The notes beneath the pieces were generated by a model that was given only the letters and a program-made list of their open reading frames with translations, did not search any database and had not been told where the DNA came from. DNA of 20,918 nucleotides. It comes from Phallusia fumigata (lineage: Eukaryota > Chordata > Ascidiacea > Phlebobranchia > Ascidiidae). Shown here piece after piece: positions 20,701 to 20,918 of the stretch. The number at the start of each line of letters is the position of its first letter. Positions within the stretch are counted from its first letter, which is position 1. Where the stretch lies: the NCBI GenBank assembly GCA_008931825.1, contig QXVZ01032551.1:1-20918 (forward strand), in the 5' to 3' direction. The position numbers were made by a program, and so were the translations under genes.

Positions 20701-20918
20701 CTCGTTGTTACGACATTTATGAGTACAAAAAGGCAAGTCACTGTTCTATTAGGTAACAAAGACATGATTCTAAATTTTTTCTCTCAATTGGTCTTGCACT
20801 GTTGGGGCGCGCCCAAAAATTTAATTCCACTTACAGAAAAAAACGGTGCAATTCATTTCTCCAATCCAATGTTTATATTACTAACATACTGTTTTTCCCA
20901 GATATCACTTGTCCACAT
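8602..20918 (+). CDS. LRP1-like low-density lipoprotein receptor-related protein (5' part, runs off the right edge)
   Basis: Eighteen exons encode about 848 residues up to the window edge. Order: signal peptide, LDLR class A repeats 1-3, EGF-like 1-2, YWTD-type six-bladed propeller, EGF-like 3, class A repeats 4-8, start of repeat 9. This is the layout of endocytic LDL-receptor family proteins, which bind many ligands at the cell surface and release them in endosomes. Evidence for LRP1 affinity, recalled not searched: propeller opening [10 protein letters not shown], a blade-1 Cys pair around CWIAAHSD and FTC, and CSDIC in the following EGF. Differences: human LRP1 has two class A repeats at the N-terminus and two propellers before its next cluster. 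All junctions keep phase except exon 7 to 8. The membrane segment and tail lie outside the window. Confidence 0.9.
9170..9304 (+). CDS. LRP1-like exon 2: LDLR class A repeat 1
   Basis: Phase 1-1, TTTTTTCAG acceptor. Six cysteines in class A spacing with the calcium motif [13 protein letters not shown] and the conserved Trp before it (EWRC), which in the family docks ligand lysines. Confidence 0.9.
9378..9497 (+). CDS. LRP1-like exon 3: LDLR class A repeat 2 (atypical acidic box)
   Basis: Phase 1-1; the sixth Cys is split over the junction (T|GT). The end reads [13 protein letters not shown] instead of CDG..DC.DGSDE, so an acidic residue is replaced by Asn and the Ser by Phe. GWMC keeps the Trp. 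Confidence 0.85.
10319..10456 (+). CDS. LRP1-like exon 4: LDLR class A repeat 3 (no ligand Trp)
   Basis: Phase 1-1. The first codon completes the last Cys of repeat 2. It has [18 protein letters not shown] with one residue inserted before DGSDE, and NKLC where other repeats have a Trp two residues or so before the Cys, so lysine docking may be weaker. Confidence 0.85.
10866..11009 (+). CDS. LRP1-like exon 5: EGF-like module 1
   Basis: Phase 1-1. Six Cys in EGF order ([11 protein letters not shown]...[11 protein letters not shown]...KTC). No calcium-binding EGF signature is visible. It corresponds to the first of the EGF pair before propeller 1 in LRP-type receptors. Confidence 0.85.
11395..11579 (+). 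CDS. LRP1-like exon 6: EGF-like module 2 and first strand of the propeller
   Basis: Enters in phase 1 and leaves in phase 0 at CTG|GTTTGT, a weak donor. EGF cysteines [11 protein letters not shown]...VCSCGNGF...LC are followed by [13 protein letters not shown], the strand that opens blade 1 and closes the propeller ring. Confidence 0.8.
11899..12100 (+). CDS. LRP1-like exon 7: propeller blade 1
   Basis: Acceptor ATGTCACAG, phase 0 in. It encodes [18 protein letters not shown], with ACWI where the family usually has YWTD, and a second Cys at FTC, a pair also remembered from LRP1 propeller 1. The strong donor CATC|GTAAGT leaves phase 1, which does not fit exon 8. Confidence 0.8.
12101..12632 (+). 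other. Intron 7 with a single N at 12241
   Basis: This 532-bp intron joins exons of incompatible phase. The isolated N marks a sequence join, so missing bases, possibly a tiny exon, cannot be excluded. I find no candidate exon in the sequence present. Confidence 0.5.
12633..12838 (+). CDS. LRP1-like exon 8: propeller blade 2
   Basis: Acceptor CCCACATAAG. The frame is fixed by [10 protein letters not shown]...[11 protein letters not shown]...[12 protein letters not shown]. It leaves in phase 2 at GAAGG|GTGAGT. Entry must be phase 0, in conflict with exon 7. No other AG upstream of 12633 keeps an open frame into this exon. Confidence 0.8.
12950..13165 (+). repeat. Dispersed repeat family 1, copy B (intron 8 of the receptor)
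   Basis: The counterpart of 6318-6540, with blocks TTCCTTATCGGCCTTT, GTTTAAATAACAAACA, TTTTTGTTTGGATGTTATAT, AGAAACATCTTGTAT and GGGGTACGGGT in the same order and orientation. Confidence 0.7.
13366..13595. other. GC-richer block inside intron 8
   Basis: This stretch is clearly richer in G+C than the surrounding intron. It is open in one frame on each strand (plus to 13590, minus 13619-13422) and has sharp edges against AT-rich sequence. No splice logic joins it to the receptor and I recognise no domain. It may be a fragment of an inserted element or a relic of another gene. Confidence 0.3.
13976..14082 (+). CDS. LRP1-like exon 9: propeller blade 3
   Basis: Phase 2 to 1. It encodes [15 protein letters not shown], with FWTQW replacing YWTDW, then [17 protein letters not shown], the usual strand order of a blade. 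Confidence 0.85.
14083..14408 (+). other. Intron 9 with a single N at 14290; nothing else seen
   Basis: A 326-bp intron with an isolated N. The flanking exons agree in phase (1-1), so no coding sequence need be missing. Confidence 0.5.
14409..14527 (+). CDS. LRP1-like exon 10: propeller blade 4
   Basis: Phase 1 to 0. [19 protein letters not shown] (typical WPNGLALD...YW.D), then [15 protein letters not shown]. Good GTGGGT donor. Confidence 0.88.
14656..14747 (+). repeat. Dispersed repeat family 2, copy A (intron 10)
   Basis: Similar to 19109-19190 on the same strand. Shared blocks: CGATTGTCGAARC, RTTTGCAAYAAAATRTATTCA and TTTAATTAMGTAG. It lies in a 1.7-kb intron. Ends are approximate. Confidence 0.6.
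14996..15547 (-). pseudogene. Antisense cysteine-rich open frame with one in-frame stop, inside intron 10
   Basis: From ATG 15547 (just after an acceptor-like GTTTTAG) a frame runs 184 codons to TGA 14996, broken only by TAG at 15365-15367. It has about ten Cys, including [22 protein letters not shown] and LCAC. A 55-bp intron removing the stop is conceivable (donor AAAA|GTAAAG, acceptors TTAG near 15365), but the phases I tested did not agree. No family recognised. It could be a nested gene, a decayed copy, or chance. Confidence 0.25.
15548..16248 (+). other. Rest of intron 10; nothing seen
   Basis: AT-rich sequence with a short A-run near 15615. No propeller, EGF or class A exon is visible on the plus strand, which matters because a second propeller would be looked for in this part of the gene. 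Confidence 0.5.
16249..16476 (+). CDS. LRP1-like exon 11: propeller blade 5 and ring closure
   Basis: Phase 0-0. [20 protein letters not shown] leads into [15 protein letters not shown], the fifth blade motif. The C-terminal part (about 30 residues, ending NPPMLE) continues into the last strands before the EGF module. Confidence 0.87.
16477..16936 (+). other. Intron 11; nothing seen
   Basis: A 460-bp intron opening with an AT-rich AAATAAAATA-type low-complexity patch near 16505-16530. The open frame over 16731-16964 is mostly intronic and lacks domain signal. Confidence 0.5.
16937..17096 (+). CDS. LRP1-like exon 12: last propeller strand and EGF-like module 3
   Basis: Phase 0 to 1. [15 protein letters not shown] is followed by an EGF module with [15 protein letters not shown] and HTC. 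The CSDIC form is what I recall from the EGF after LRP1 propeller 1 rather than propeller 2. Confidence 0.87.
17327..17369. repeat. Imperfect inverted repeat in intron 12
   Basis: AAATAATGAACGAA pairs with TTCGTTATTATTT around a three-base loop, and the outer AGTG/CACT bases extend the stem. This could be a small hairpin or the remnant of a foldback element. The rest of intron 12 (17097-17557) shows nothing else of note. Confidence 0.45.
17558..17698 (+). CDS. LRP1-like exon 13: LDLR class A repeat 4
   Basis: Phase 1-1. [20 protein letters not shown] followed by [12 protein letters not shown]; canonical acidic box and Trp. The donor is followed directly by the minisatellite. Confidence 0.9.
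17705..18097 (+). repeat. Minisatellite, about 15 units of about 25 bp
   Basis: Units follow the pattern GTAAAGTAGGTCATATGAA + RCRTAYG and start within 10 bp of the exon 13 donor. Units ending AAACATACG and units ending AAGCGTATG tend to alternate, suggesting growth by a dimer of about 50 bp. Unit lengths vary by a base or two and the left units are more diverged than the right ones. Confidence 0.85.
18251..18379 (+). CDS. LRP1-like exon 14: LDLR class A repeat 5
   Basis: Phase 1-1. The box reads [18 protein letters not shown], with NGEDE in place of DGSDE, so the second acidic half is altered although Asp and Glu ligands remain. Trp present (PRWVC). Confidence 0.88.
18380..18815 (+). other. 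Intron 14; nothing seen
   Basis: A 436-bp AT-rich intron with two TGACGTCA-like or TACGTCA motifs near 18659-18679. No coding signal outside the exons. Confidence 0.45.
18816..18932 (+). CDS. LRP1-like exon 15: LDLR class A repeat 6
   Basis: Phase 1-1. [13 protein letters not shown] with Ser for the usual Gly after CD; IWRC keeps the Trp. The last Cys is split by the junction (T|GT), but the next exon begins T|CG, so that position becomes Ser. Confidence 0.87.
19084..19160. repeat. Imperfect inverted repeat at the left of family 2 copy B
   Basis: GAATACATTGTATTGCAAAC at 19084 mirrors GCATTTGCAATAAAATATATTC ending at 19160, giving arms of about 21 bp around a loop of about 36 bp. This is a foldback or MITE-like shape. 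Copy A lacks an obvious left arm. Confidence 0.5.
19109..19190 (+). repeat. Dispersed repeat family 2, copy B (intron 15)
   Basis: Matches 14656-14747 over CGATTGTCGAAGC, ATTTGCAATAAAATATATTCA and TTTTAATTACGTAG. Copies in two introns of the same gene may be independent insertions or a local duplication. Confidence 0.6.
19318..19410 (+). CDS. LRP1-like exon 16: LDLR class A repeat 7, first part
   Basis: Phase 1-1. [20 protein letters not shown] then [10 protein letters not shown] and the donor. The acidic DNSDESGC end is on the next exon, so this repeat is split through its calcium site. Confidence 0.87.
19411..20036 (+). other. Intron 16; nothing seen
   Basis: This 626-bp intron interrupts class A repeat 7. 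Open frames at its left end continue exon 16 in other frames or lie antisense and lack domain signal. Confidence 0.5.
20037..20195 (+). CDS. LRP1-like exon 17: end of repeat 7 and complete class A repeat 8
   Basis: Phase 1-1. It opens with GDNSDESGC, completing repeat 7, then a full repeat with [18 protein letters not shown]. Most other class A repeats here have one exon each. Its last 50 bases recur at 20366-20415 in the duplicated segment. Confidence 0.88.
20146..20584 (+). repeat. Perfect 219-bp tandem duplication split by an N
   Basis: Bases 20146-20364 and 20366-20584 are identical throughout, with the single N at 20365 between them. The unit covers the last 50 bases of exon 17, its donor and 169 bases of intron. 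The second copy has no acceptor of its own. Most simply this is an unmerged contig overlap, not biology. Confidence 0.9.
20585..20901 (+). other. Remainder of intron 17; nothing seen
   Basis: AT-rich intron ending in the strong acceptor TTTTTCCCAG before exon 18. The open frame 20547-20756 has no domain signal. Confidence 0.5.
20902..20918 (+). CDS. LRP1-like exon 18: start of class A repeat 9 (cut by window end)
   Basis: Acceptor TGTTTTTCCCAG, then A|ATATCACTTGTCCACAT. In the expected phase this reads NITCPH, a typical class A opening. Confidence 0.7.

Noticed and set aside
1..20918. tRNA, rRNA or snRNA genes
   Set aside because: I looked for A/B-box-like tRNA sequence and conserved rRNA or snRNA blocks by eye and found none; a covariance-model scan would be needed to be certain.

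Overview
This is a compact, AT-rich, intron-dense animal genome segment. The paired ficolin-like lectin genes, an LRP1-like receptor gene and many introns well under 500 bp fit a tunicate, most likely Ciona. The species call is an inference from gene content and style, not something the sequence proves. Three isolated N bases (12241, 14290, 20365) show a draft assembly with contig joins.

Layout. (1) 1-3830, minus strand: a seven-exon ficolin-like gene (signal peptide, short collagen-like stretch, coiled-coil neck, fibrinogen-related domain) plus its flanks. (2) 3831-6935, minus strand: a tandem paralogue with the same exon phases, in which the collagen-like stretch has shrunk to almost nothing. 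The 3' half of the two genes, including an intron and the 3' flank, is nearly identical, while the 5' half is diverged. (3) 6936-8565: a divergent intergenic region of about 1.6 kb with a 22-bp tandem repeat carrying CRE-like TACGTCA, direct repeats rich in GGTACG, and TATA-like boxes for both directions. (4) 8602-20918 and beyond, plus strand: the 5' part of a large LDL-receptor-related gene. I trace 18 exons: signal peptide, three LDLR class A repeats, two EGF-like modules, one six-bladed YWTD-type propeller, one EGF-like module, then at least five more class A repeats, running off the right edge. Sequence details of the propeller and following EGF recall the first propeller module of vertebrate LRP1, but a second propeller is missing before the next class A cluster.

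The large introns hold two dispersed repeat families, a roughly 25-bp minisatellite of about 15 units, a GC-richer insert, and an antisense cysteine-rich open frame interrupted by one stop. There is one clear reading-phase clash between two receptor exons, in an intron containing an N. A perfect 219-bp duplication split by an N near the right end is probably an assembly artefact.

Functionally, the ficolin-like proteins would be secreted pattern-recognition lectins and the receptor an endocytic scavenger receptor. Vertebrate LRP1, with calreticulin, has been described as an uptake receptor for proteins with collagen tails, ficolins among them, so the neighbourhood is suggestive but unproven.
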